Assembly: GCA_018500045.2 (NCBI GenBank)
Contig: JAHBAQ020000069.1
Location: 1 to 12,790, forward strand
Direction: 5' to 3'
Source of the DNA: Candidatus Shapirobacteria bacterium
GTDB taxonomy: Bacteria; Patescibacteriota; Microgenomatia; UBA12405
DNA length: 12,790 bases
A program made the position numbers and the translations under genes. The stretch's first letter is position 1. Each line of letters begins with the position of its first letter. Below are positions 1 to 7,579 of the stretch, in pieces. Below the pieces are notes generated by a model, which saw only the letters and a list, made by a program, of their open reading frames with translations, ran no database searches and was not told the DNA's origin.

Positions 1-836
1 ATCTTGGCTTTTTAACCATATTTTCCAACTTTATTTTACTTAGTCCTCTTTTCTTTATCACTGGCATTTTATTTAAACCAACCATTCTTATACTCGCACC
101 TATTTTTGCCTGTGTTTTTATAAAAAATTATCGGCAACGACTATACTCGCACAAATTAATAAAATTATTCTTTATATTTTTTTCTTGTCTTACTATTGTA
201 TGGTTATCTTTTAAGCCCTTTATACCCTCAAATGTTGACGCTATCCCTTATATCGCCAGTATTTTTAATCATCGTATCAGCACTTCATCAAAAGGTCTTA
301 ATCTAGCCTCTATCTCTGCTTTTAATTTATATTCTCTTATTTTCCGCATCGATCAAACTTATGCCACCAACGAAAATTCTTTCTTTCAATTAAAAGATTT
401 TGGTTTGTCCATTTTTATTTTCTTTAATATACTCCTCATTTATAAACTTTTTAAAACCCCAAAAACTAGCTTTAACCACATATTATTTTACATTTTTATT
501 ATCTCCCAAGCCGCTTTCTTGTTTTTAACCAATATGCTCGATCGGTATTTTATCCCCGGGCTCATTTCTTCGGTTATTATTATGGTTTTATATTGGAAAA
601 AATTTGGTGAACTAATGATTCTCCAACAAACAATCTGGTTAAGCAACCTGATTTATGCTTTTTATTATCGTGACAATCAGCTAATCTTTTCCATATTTCG
701 AAACTACAATTTTTTATTCATCAGAATCTTATCTTTAATCAATCTTCTAATTTTCTTTTTTATTCTTAAACAGTCCCTCTACCCTAAAGCTTTTTCTCCA
801 AATATCAAAATAAATCAAAACATTAAGAATAGATAA
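1..836 (+). CDS. GT-C glycosyltransferase, Gpi18-like mannosyltransferase family, C-terminal part (5' end outside window)
   Basis: The frame is open from base 3 to the TAA at 834-836, giving 277 residues with no start, so the gene begins upstream. The TTG at 405 lies mid-protein and is not the start. The protein is almost entirely hydrophobic helices. Motifs match two other genes here: FKPT at in-window residues 24-27, corresponding to the K-P after the central helices of the minus-strand paralogue; LNLASISAFNLY at 99-110, corresponding to NAFNFW; and TNMLDRY at 176-182, corresponding to TNMHERY. In this copy the His-Glu of the last motif is Leu-Asp, which may change activity. By family knowledge such enzymes transfer a sugar from a polyprenyl-phosphate donor at the outer membrane face; donor and acceptor cannot be read here. 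The last 90 bp overlap the 3' end of the convergent paralogue at 747-2096. I am confident it is a GT-C membrane enzyme, less so of the exact family. Confidence 0.82.
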   Translation, partial: LGFLTIFSNFILLSPLFFITGILFKPTILILAPIFACVFIKNYRQRLYSHKLIKLFFIFFSCLTIVWLSFKPFIPSNVDAIPYIASIFNHRISTSSKGLNLASISAFNLYSLIFRIDQTYATNENSFFQLKDFGLSIFIFFNILLIYKLFKTPKTSFNHILFYIFIISQAAFLFLTNMLDRYFIPGLISSVIIMVLYWKKFGELMILQQTIWLSNLIYAFYYRDNQLIFSIFRNYNFLFIRILSLINLLIFFFILKQSLYPKAFSPNIKINQNIKNR

Positions 837-2096
837 CCCTCTAGGGATTATCTGTCCGCCCCAATCAAAATACAATTTAACCAAATCAAATTTTTCTGGC
901 ACAAAGTAACTATAAAACATACCCAAAAACATCACTGTCGATAAAACTAAAAAATGGCGGAAATATTTTCTTGTATATATCGAATAAATTAACAATGACA
1001 CTATACTATAAAAAGCATATCTCTCATGCATTCCTGTCATAAACAACCAACTTCCAAAACCAACTATAAAAACTGATAAAAAAATAGTCTCTGGTTTTTT
1101 TAACTTAACCAGCTTAAAGGAAAATAAAGTGATTATGCCATAGATTATGTAACCCCATACTTTGGCTGAAACAAACAAATATTGCCAATTTTCAAAAGCG
1201 ATTTTGCTTGGATAAGGGTAAATTACATACCAAAAATTAAAAGCATTAAATGTCATTAAACCTTCACCTGTATTCAATCTTTTCGATAATAACTGCAATA
1301 ATTCAATTAAATTTCCTTTATTAAACCAGGTTAGCGTCCATAAACTAAAAAAAACCGCCAATAAACCACCCAAAAATAAATTTCGCCAAGGCAGTTTTTG
1401 TTTAAACCAAATCACTAAATAAAGTGGTAATAAAAAAATACAATCAGGTTTCAAATTTATCGCTATTGCATATAACACCGGTACCCAAATCGACCGTCTA
1501 GTTGTCATTAGTATCAAAGAAAGCAACAAAAATAAATACGACAACTGATTCGATTGCCCCCAAACAGCCGACAAATACCAAGAAAATGGCAACAAAAGAT
1601 AAGCCAAAACATATTTTTTCCAATCAACTTTGGTTTTTTTACATAGCCAAAAAATCAGCAGTGCTACTAATAAATCAGCTACTACCATAATTTGTTTAAT
1701 TACTACAATCACTCCTACCAAATACTCCGTATTTCCATAAACCGCACTTCCAAACCACTTTATAAAATTAAAAAACCAAATAAATTTTGTCGGTGCCAAC
1801 CTGTGTAAAGCAATAAAATTACCCAAACTAGACATCCACCACATCAATTGGCTGTGAATATTGTAAGACTCAAAATAAACCCAACTAACTAATGGTGGAT
1901 GATTCGGCCAAATACAACTCCATACATTCCAGTCATACAAACCCTTAACTCCACCATTAACATACATCCATTTACCCCACTCAGCCTGAATTCTAACATC
2001 GCTATGAGCCGGAGAATAAGTCAAAGCCATTCTTCCACTAACCAACAACAAACAAACAATAACCATTTTCCAGTTCTTTTTTAACCATACCTTCAT
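747..2096 (-). CDS. GT-C membrane glycosyltransferase, Gpi18-like mannosyltransferase family
   Basis: This complete 449-residue multispanning enzyme probably transfers a sugar from a polyprenyl-phosphate carrier on the outer membrane face. The start at 2096 (MKVWLKK) is preferred over an in-frame ATG at 2105, because a perfect TATAAT -10 box at 2109-2104 overlaps the upstream ATG and ends 7 nt before 2096. Motifs, numbered from 2096: HSD at 31-33 in the first outer loop; WPNHPP at 63-68; AVWGQSN at 177-183, where the paralogue at 2954 has D; LKPD at 215-218; NAFNFW at 284-289; TGMHERY at 354-360. The order and spacing match the gene at 2954, so the two are paralogues. It is alone on its strand, divergent from the operon at 2163, and its last 90 bp are antisense to the preceding gene. 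By hand count it has 27 Trp and 38 Val (452-codon frame from 2105), against 11 and 11 in the paralogue, consistent with strand-biased composition. Confidence 0.88.
   Translation of the reverse strand: MKVWLKKNWKMVIVCLLLVSGRMALTYSPAHSDVRIQAEWGKWMYVNGGVKGLYDWNVWSCIWPNHPPLVSWVYFESYNIHSQLMWWMSSLGNFIALHRLAPTKFIWFFNFIKWFGSAVYGNTEYLVGVIVVIKQIMVVADLLVALLIFWLCKKTKVDWKKYVLAYLLLPFSWYLSAVWGQSNQLSYLFLLLSLILMTTRRSIWVPVLYAIAINLKPDCIFLLPLYLVIWFKQKLPWRNLFLGGLLAVFFSLWTLTWFNKGNLIELLQLLSKRLNTGEGLMTFNAFNFWYVIYPYPSKIAFENWQYLFVSAKVWGYIIYGIITLFSFKLVKLKKPETIFLSVFIVGFGSWLFMTGMHERYAFYSIVSLLIYSIYTRKYFRHFLVLSTVMFLGMFYSYFVPEKFDLVKLYFDWGGQIIPRGLSILNVLIYFDIWRKSFRVEGLFKNKKEN
831..853. other. imperfect hairpin over the stop codon of the first gene
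   Basis: AGATAA (831-836) pairs with TTATCT (848-853) and CCC (837-839) with GGG (844-846), leaving a 4-nt loop (840-843) and one bulged A at 847. It covers the TAA stop of the plus-strand gene and lies inside the minus-strand coding region. On the plus strand no T-run follows, so it is a poor intrinsic terminator. It could instead limit read-through or protect the 3' end. Its placement at the end of the first gene is suggestive, but chance is possible in AT-rich DNA. Confidence 0.35.
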
Positions 2097-2103
2097 AAGA
2101 ATC

Positions 2104-2133
2104 ATTATATCAACCTGTATACCACCAAGTCAG
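2104..2133 (-). promoter_or_regulatory. sigma70-type promoter for the minus-strand GT-C gene, probably leaderless
   Basis: Read on the minus strand, CTGACT (2133-2128, four of six matches to TTGACA) is followed after 18 bp by a perfect TATAAT (2109-2104). Seven bases later comes the ATG at 2096. A transcript starting at the usual distance below the -10 box would begin at or within a base or two of that ATG, so the mRNA would be leaderless. No Shine-Dalgarno sequence precedes it. The alternative ATG at 2105 overlaps the -10 box and could not be translated from this promoter. Confidence 0.6.
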
Positions 2134-2146
2134 TCGAAATTTAGTG

Positions 2147-2152
2147 TAAAAT
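2147..2152 (+). promoter_or_regulatory. possible -10 box for the plus-strand operon
   Basis: TAAAAT matches TATAAT at five of six positions and ends 10 nt before the ATG at 2163, so the leader would be only a few bases. No convincing -35 hexamer lies 16-18 bp upstream. The main support is position: this is the only intergenic gap ahead of seven overlapping plus-strand genes. In AT-rich DNA such hexamers are common, so this is tentative. Confidence 0.3.
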
Positions 2153-2162
2153 CAAGTTAATA

Positions 2163-2978
2163 ATGAATCGTTTAAGCGGAAATCAATTTTCAATTGTTAT
2201 TGTTACCTGGAACACTGCCGATATTACCAAAAAATGTGTCGAGACTATCAATCAATATCTTCCAGGTCAAGAAATTCTTGTGGTTGATAACGGTTCTCAA
2301 GATCATACTGTCGAAATTCTAAAAAAAATCAAAAACGTCAAAATAATCGAAAATCACGCCAATCTAGGTTTTGCTAAAGCCAACAATATTGGTTTTAAAC
2401 AAGTTACTAACGATTATTTGGTCTTTATGAATTCCGACATCGAGCTAATCGATAATAGTCTGTCAAAAATGGTCGGATATCTTAAAAATAATTCCCGTAT
2501 TGGCATTATTGGGCCAAAATTTCTCAATCCTGATCTGACCCCTCAAGCTTCTGTTTTTCCCCCTCAAACTGCTTTCAATGCCTTCAGAGAGTTCTGGTTA
2601 AACCAAAAAGAATCATATTCCAAATATATTCCTCAAACCAAAAACCCAGTCAATGTTAGTTATATTTCCGGTGGGTGTCTTGCTATAAGTAAAGAATTTT
2701 TTAAAAAAATCGGTGGATGGAATGAAAAATATTTCTTTTATTTTGAAGATATGGATCTTTGTCGCCAGGTTTCAAAATTCAAAAAAAATATTGTTTTCTT
2801 TCCTCAATGTTCAATCATTCATCGCCATGGCGCCAGTGGTAAAAATCTCGCCCCTGCCAAAGACCAATGGCGCCGTCTTATACCAAGTAGTATAAAATTT
2901 CACGGGCATCTAAAACATTACTTCATCAATTTTATAATTTGGTCCGGACAAAAATGGCAAAAAATTTTTCAAAAATAA
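2163..2978 (+). CDS. family 2 glycosyltransferase (rhamnosyltransferase-like, WbbL/RfbF type)
   Basis: This 271-residue GT-A enzyme is predicted to act in the cytoplasm or at the inner membrane face, moving a sugar from a nucleotide-sugar donor to a glycan acceptor. The N-terminal strand SIVIVTWN (10-17) and VVDNGSQD (40-47) bind the nucleotide. ENHANLGFAKANNIG (63-77) is the typical N-x-G-F-A-x-x-N segment of COG1216 proteins. FMNSDIEL (88-95) holds the NSD variant of the metal-binding DXD motif. SGGCLAI (169-175), then GWNEKYFFYFEDMDLC (185-200) with the E195-D196 pair of the active site, and HRHGASGK (220-227) complete the catalytic domain. The length is typical of the family. There is no clear membrane span; the end (residues about 250-271) is aromatic and basic and may touch the membrane. 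It heads the plus-strand operon and overlaps the next gene by 25 bp. dTDP-rhamnose is a common donor in related enzymes, but the sugar is not established here. Confidence 0.92.
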   Translation: MNRLSGNQFSIVIVTWNTADITKKCVETINQYLPGQEILVVDNGSQDHTVEILKKIKNVKIIENHANLGFAKANNIGFKQVTNDYLVFMNSDIELIDNSLSKMVGYLKNNSRIGIIGPKFLNPDLTPQASVFPPQTAFNAFREFWLNQKESYSKYIPQTKNPVNVSYISGGCLAISKEFFKKIGGWNEKYFFYFEDMDLCRQVSKFKKNIVFFPQCSIIHRHGASGKNLAPAKDQWRRLIPSSIKFHGHLKHYFINFIIWSGQKWQKIFQK

Positions 2979-4261
2979 CCAATATCCTTATTCTTGCCTT
3001 AATCATTAGATTAGTCTTGGTTATAATTTCCGGCTACCATCCGGATATCTTAAACCATGTCGATTGGGGTATTAGGTTTTTATCCTTAGGCCCAAAGAAA
3101 TTTTACGAAAATATATTTTGGGGCGTTTCCTGGCCAAACCAACCTTTTGGCTCAATGCTTTTGTTTGCTTTATGTGCTGCATTAAAAAATATCCTCTTCG
3201 GAGGCATTGAATTTCTCAATCAAAATTTTTCATTTTTTCCTTCATTTATTATCCCTACAATAGAGCAAAATATTCATATTTGGTTAGTAAAACTTCCTTT
3301 TATTCTATCTGATATCGGTATTGGCTATCTCATTTACAAAATAGTGGCTGAATTTAAACCTGATCGTCCGGCAAATGGGCCAAAATATGCCATTATTGCT
3401 GCCTCATTTTTTTTATTCAATCCAGTCTTAATCTACAATTCAGCCATCTGGGGACAAACCGATTCACTTATCAATTTACTTGCTCTGTCTGGGTTTTATT
3501 TAATCTTCAAAAAGCATTATTTTCCCGGAATTATCCTTTTTCTTTCCTGCTTCTTATTTAAATTATCTCTCATTATTTATCTACCGATTTTTGGACTTTT
3601 TTTATTAAAAAGAATCAAAGATTGGAAAAAAATTATTATTCCAATTATTATTTTCATCTTACTCACTTTTCTTCTGGCCATCCCTTTTACTTTTGGCGAT
3701 AAAACCCCTTTTGATTGGCTTTGGTATATGTATACCAATCGAGTTTTAGTCCGACAGGGGAGTATGCTCAATGGCAATGCTTTCAACTTTTGGGCTTTAA
3801 TTTTCAGCATCGATATCTCCAAATCAGAATTCAATCAATTATTTAGTCTTTCCTATCAATTTATTAGTCGAATTCTGTATATTATTTTTCTCCTTCCTAT
3901 TTGGTTTAAATTTTTCCGCTCCAAAGATACTCTAACTAACCTGTTGTTAGCCCTAATGGTTTCTGCTTTCGGTAGTTTTATCTTTCTTACCAATATGCAC
4001 GAACGCTATTTATACCCCATCTTTCCTATAATCACCACTCTAATATTTTTATCTAACTCATTTATTAAAAAATCTCACTTGATTATTTTATCTATAATTC
4101 ATTTTTTTAATCTATATAATTTATGGTTCTATCCATCAATTCCACTACTAAAAAACATTCTTATTTCATCTAATTTTCTCTTTTGTCGGCTTCTTTCAGT
4201 TATACTAATAATAATCTGCTTCAATTATTTGATTAAATACCTCAAAAGTGAAATTAAGTAA
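2954..4261 (+). CDS. GT-C membrane glycosyltransferase, Gpi18-like mannosyltransferase family
   Basis: This 435-residue multispanning protein probably takes sugar from a polyprenyl-phosphate donor outside the membrane. ATG 2954 was chosen over a TTG at 2939: it begins MAKNFSK just before the first helix and has a weak GGA (2946-2948) five bases upstream. Motifs: HPD at 29-31 and VDWG at 36-39 in the first outer loop; SWPNQPF at 59-65; SAIWGQTDSL at 163-172; LFKLSL at 201-206, where the usual K-P is K-L; NAFNFW at 275-280; TNMHERYLYP at 346-355. These line up with the minus-strand gene at 747-2096 and the truncated gene at 1-836, so three members of one family sit within 4.3 kb. The start lies 25 bp inside the preceding GT2 gene, and a GTG 14 bp before its stop begins the first GT39 gene, implying coupled translation. 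Exact sugar and acceptor are unknown. Confidence 0.88.
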   Translation: MAKNFSKITNILILALIIRLVLVIISGYHPDILNHVDWGIRFLSLGPKKFYENIFWGVSWPNQPFGSMLLFALCAALKNILFGGIEFLNQNFSFFPSFIIPTIEQNIHIWLVKLPFILSDIGIGYLIYKIVAEFKPDRPANGPKYAIIAASFFLFNPVLIYNSAIWGQTDSLINLLALSGFYLIFKKHYFPGIILFLSCFLFKLSLIIYLPIFGLFLLKRIKDWKKIIIPIIIFILLTFLLAIPFTFGDKTPFDWLWYMYTNRVLVRQGSMLNGNAFNFWALIFSIDISKSEFNQLFSLSYQFISRILYIIFLLPIWFKFFRSKDTLTNLLLALMVSAFGSFIFLTNMHERYLYPIFPIITTLIFLSNSFIKKSHLIILSIIHFFNLYNLWFYPSIPLLKNILISSNFLFCRLLSVILIIICFNYLIKYLKSEIK

Positions 4262-5933
4262 ATTAAACGTTGGTTTAATTGTTTTATTAGCGGCTTCTTT
4301 GTTTATTCGACTGATAAAAATTAACAATTTAAGCTTATTTGGTGATGAAATTGATGTTGGTTATCAAGCTTTTTCTCTTCTCCAAACCGGCCGGGATTAT
4401 AAAGGCAATTTTTTGCCCACTTATATTCAATCATTATCCGAATCCCGAGCCCCGTTTTTGATTTATCTCACAGTTCCTACTATCAAAATTTTTGGGCTCA
4501 ATTCTCTTGGTGTTAGACTTCCACCAATACTTTTCGGTGTATTAAGCATTTATCTTTTCTATAAACTCATATTTCTTTTGTCAAAGTCTAGTACTTTAGC
4601 ACTCTACAGTTCTGGCGCCCTGTCTTTTATGCCCTGGCATTTTCATTACAGTCGCTCAGCCTTTGAAGTCACTCTTCTCCTATCCATTGTACTGGCCGCC
4701 ATCTACTTCACTCTCAAATTTATTGAAACTTCCGGTCAAAAATATCTCTATTCCGCTGTTATTCTTTTTTGTCTCAGCTTTTATACTTACAACACGGCCA
4801 ATATCTTTGTCCCATTAATTATCCTTTTTCTCTTCTTTAGTAATTTCAAAAAAATTACTGCCAAAATTAATCTCAAGAACTTTTTGATTTCTTTAACTAT
4901 CTTTATTTGTCTAACTCTGCCACTAATTTATCAAATCTTTTTTGGTACCGCCGCCAATCGATTTAACCTTATTAGTATTTTTCATGACCAAACCCTTATA
5001 GACAATATAATCAACAAAAGGACCTCGTATTCCTCGTCGACCCAGTTAGTCGAAAAAATCTTTCACAATAAACCTATTGTTTGGGGTAAAACTTTTATTC
5101 AAAACTATCTTAATAGTTTCTCTTTACCTTTTATTTTTAATTCCGGAGATCAAATCAATATCCGACACAGTATTCCCAGTTTTGGTTTAGTCTTTTTAGT
5201 ATTTTTACCTCTCATTATCAAAGGTTTATTTTCATTAAATCTCAAAGAAAAACTTCACCGATTAATGTTTTTTTGGTTCTTAATTTCCCCTCTTGCCGCC
5301 TCGCTTACGATTAACGGCGGCACTCATGCTACCAGATTATTTCTTATGACTATTCCTTTAGCTTTTTTTGCCGGATTTGGATTAACAGAAATTTTAAATC
5401 AACCAAGAATTCCTTCTAAAATATTTATTTCTCTTCTCTTTTTGGGTTTTATTTTTGAAATTTGTGCCTACAGTCATGAATATTTTGTCCATTATCCTAA
5501 AGATTTTCCTAAGCCTTGGAACTTTGGTTATCAGGAACTATTTAGCAACATTCCCAACAATTCGTCTAATCGTATATTTATTAGCAATAGTAATTTTAAT
5601 TCTCTTTTACCTTATCTTTTTTATCAAAAAATTTCTCCTCAAACCTTGCCACCCATAAACGATATCGAGTCCCGCAAAATTATTAGTGATATGTCTGGTT
5701 TTAAGCTCACAGACAAAATTTACTTTATTAATAATTGGTACCATAATAACGAAATTTTTAATCGGGTTAATGAAATTGCTCAACCTGGTGATACTTTTGT
5801 TTTATTCCAACTAAATGAAATCCCTGGAGATATGAATCTGTCCCAGCAAAGTCCATTAGTTAATTATCAAGTACTTAAAGTAGTCAAAAATCCGAACGGT
5901 TCCATCCTTGGTCAAATTATTCAAAAACAATGA
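4248..5933 (+). CDS. GT39 (PMT/ArnT-like) membrane glycosyltransferase, copy 1 of 5, divergent
   Basis: This 561-residue protein is predicted to transfer sugar from a polyprenyl-phosphate carrier to a protein or lipid-glycan acceptor outside the cytoplasmic membrane. The start is GTG at 4248 (KLSKLNVG follows), overlapping the upstream stop by 14 bp with no Shine-Dalgarno. Architecture: first helix at about 8-24; FGDE with D33-E34, the GT39 catalytic-type acidic pair; TGRD at 47-50; VRLPP at 89-93; HYSRSAFE at 133-140; FYTYNTAN at 178-185; about a dozen membrane segments; RHS at 306-308; SPLAASLT at 347-354 with ATR at 361-363; last helix ending near 410; then a soluble tail of about 150 residues opening with NFGYQEL (425-431). 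It is the most divergent of the five: SFGDYKP is replaced by SLSESRAP (62-69), and the acid pair after TG is R-D-Y instead of K-D-E. Its acceptor or donor may therefore differ. Confidence 0.9.
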   Translation: MKLSKLNVGLIVLLAASLFIRLIKINNLSLFGDEIDVGYQAFSLLQTGRDYKGNFLPTYIQSLSESRAPFLIYLTVPTIKIFGLNSLGVRLPPILFGVLSIYLFYKLIFLLSKSSTLALYSSGALSFMPWHFHYSRSAFEVTLLLSIVLAAIYFTLKFIETSGQKYLYSAVILFCLSFYTYNTANIFVPLIILFLFFSNFKKITAKINLKNFLISLTIFICLTLPLIYQIFFGTAANRFNLISIFHDQTLIDNIINKRTSYSSSTQLVEKIFHNKPIVWGKTFIQNYLNSFSLPFIFNSGDQINIRHSIPSFGLVFLVFLPLIIKGLFSLNLKEKLHRLMFFWFLISPLAASLTINGGTHATRLFLMTIPLAFFAGFGLTEILNQPRIPSKIFISLLFLGFIFEICAYSHEYFVHYPKDFPKPWNFGYQELFSNIPNNSSNRIFISNSNFNSLLPYLFYQKISPQTLPPINDIESRKIISDMSGFKLTDKIYFINNWYHNNEIFNRVNEIAQPGDTFVLFQLNEIPGDMNLSQQSPLVNYQVLKVVKNPNGSILGQIIQKQ

Positions 5934-7579
5934 AATCAAAAATTCTTCTAATACTTATTATTATACTTGGTGTTTTTTCTCGACTAATTAATTTAGGTAG
6001 TTTACCAAATGCCTATTCTCCTGATGAATTAGCTCAGGGTTATACTGCTTATTCCATTATCCAAACCGGTAAAGACGAGTGGGGGAGTAAAAATTTGTTT
6101 AATCTTCAATCATTCGGCGACTATAAACCACCCGTTCAAACTCTACTTATGATTCCTTCAATTAAAATTTTTGGACTTACCCCATTTGCTGTCCGTCTTC
6201 CTAATGCTATTTTTTCTATATTAACAATATTGTTAACCTACTGTATTACCAAACTAGTCTTCAATAACTCAAAAATAGCCCTCCTCAGTAGCCTCTTTAT
6301 CTGTCTCTCACCCTGGAGTCTTCCTATGTCTCGCATTGCTCTCGAAGCCAACTTAATTGTCTTTATTATTTCCTTAGCTACTTATCTTTTCCTTATCTCC
6401 CAAAAAAAACAAAATATTTTTCTTTTATTAATATCGATCTTAATTTTTGGTATCAGTCTTTTTACTTATCACTCCGCCAAAATATTTACTCCATTATTCT
6501 TAATTCTCCTTATTATTCACCAAAAAACTTATCTTAAACCAAAGTTTTTTATTACCTCCATTTTTGTTTTTTCTCTATTTTTTATCTCCAACTTTTATAT
6601 AAATAGTCAAATAAAATCCAATAGAACCGGAGATATAGCCATATTTAATCCTACCGATCACTGGTCATACGTTTCTAATACCCAATACGAAATTACTCAA
6701 AATGGGTTGCCATACTTTTTTACTAAACTTTTTTACAACAAAATTGTTTATCTTTCTGAAACTTTTATCCAAAGCTATTTATCCTATTTTTCACCCCAAT
6801 TTCTAATTACCCAGGGAGCCGGAGAAACCACCTATGGTATGCTTCCGGGATTTGGGGTTTTAGGTCTCATTCCAGGTCTTGGTTTTATTTTTTCTCTCAT
6901 TTTTTTAATTCAAAAAAAATCATTAGAATCAAAAAGAGATTTATTGTTTATTCTTTTTGTTATTCTAATTCCACCTCTTATAGCCGCCATTGCCAAAGGT
7001 CAATATTCTGCCAACAGAGTTTCTTTAATGATGCCGTTTATTCAAATATTTTCTGCCTTCGGCCTAATTACTTTTCTTTCCGAAATAAAAAAATATCAAA
7101 AAACAATTTATCTCAGCCTGTCTTTAATTTTTACCTTCACCACCCTAACTTTCCTTCAAAGATATTTTTTTCAAGGTAATCAAGTTTTAGCCGAAGGTAT
7201 GCTCTATGGTCATCAACAAGCCAATGAATATCTCAAAAACATAACTGCCAGCCATATTATTTACTCCAGGAAACTTTCTGAACCACAAGCATATGTTAGC
7301 TTTTTCAACCAAACTAATCCCCAAGTAATTCAATCAGAATCTATTAATTGGTCTGAATATCAAAAAAGAAATCTTTCATTTCTTGATCAACTTGGCGAAT
7401 ATAAATTAGAAAATTTCATTTTTAGAGAAATTAATATTCCATCAGATTCCCAACTACCTAATACTTTAATTATTGGTCGACCTGAAGAATTTCGTGATGT
7501 TAAACCGGATCATATCATTTATTACCCGTCAAAGTCAGAATTAAAACCAGCCATTTATATCTACCAAACTAAAATATGA
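5930..7579 (+). CDS. GT39 (PMT/ArnT-like) membrane glycosyltransferase, copy 2 of 5
   Basis: A 549-residue paralogue of the preceding gene, with the ATG overlapping that gene's TGA stop (ATGA). It has the classic first loop: SPDE (D32-E33), then TGKDEWG (46-52) and SFGDYKPP (61-68). VRLPN (88-92), SPWSLPMSRIALEAN (127-141) and LFTYHSAK (177-184) follow. YFSPQFL (286-292) is present, but the RHS seen in copies 1 and 4 is replaced by a Gly-rich GAGETTYG (296-303). The outer-loop block with SLT is also degenerate here (PPLIAAIAK, 348-356), though an Arg is kept (NR, 362-363). The last helix ends near 410. The tail begins LYGHQQANEYL (425-435), the copy-2 form of the conserved tail block, and runs to 549. 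Expected role as for the family: an outer-face sugar transferase using a lipid-phosphate donor. The drift in later loops suggests altered specificity. No Shine-Dalgarno is seen, so translation probably relies on coupling. Confidence 0.91.
   Translation: MKSKILLILIIILGVFSRLINLGSLPNAYSPDELAQGYTAYSIIQTGKDEWGSKNLFNLQSFGDYKPPVQTLLMIPSIKIFGLTPFAVRLPNAIFSILTILLTYCITKLVFNNSKIALLSSLFICLSPWSLPMSRIALEANLIVFIISLATYLFLISQKKQNIFLLLISILIFGISLFTYHSAKIFTPLFLILLIIHQKTYLKPKFFITSIFVFSLFFISNFYINSQIKSNRTGDIAIFNPTDHWSYVSNTQYEITQNGLPYFFTKLFYNKIVYLSETFIQSYLSYFSPQFLITQGAGETTYGMLPGFGVLGLIPGLGFIFSLIFLIQKKSLESKRDLLFILFVILIPPLIAAIAKGQYSANRVSLMMPFIQIFSAFGLITFLSEIKKYQKTIYLSLSLIFTFTTLTFLQRYFFQGNQVLAEGMLYGHQQANEYLKNITASHIIYSRKLSEPQAYVSFFNQTNPQVIQSESINWSEYQKRNLSFLDQLGEYKLENFIFREINIPSDSQLPNTLIIGRPEEFRDVKPDHIIYYPSKSELKPAIYIYQTKI

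Noticed and set aside
1502..2084. Two small plus-strand open frames (1502-1690 and 1899-2084)
   Set aside because: Both lie antisense to the well-supported GT-C gene at 747-2096 and encode low-complexity Thr/Asn/Lys/Pro-rich peptides with no motif.
2094..2105. ATG at 2105 as start of the minus-strand gene
   Set aside because: It overlaps the TATAAT -10 box (2109-2104), so a transcript from that promoter would start downstream of it.
2939..2953. TTG start at 2939 for the Gpi18-like gene, and the similar TTG at 10750 for GT39 copy 5
   Set aside because: ATG codons shortly downstream (2954 and 10777) give the short basic N-terminus expected before the first helix and smaller overlaps.
3577..3834. 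Minus-strand open frame of 85 codons
   Set aside because: Antisense shadow of the Gpi18-like gene at 2954-4261, covering conserved segments of that protein; no promoter or family pattern.
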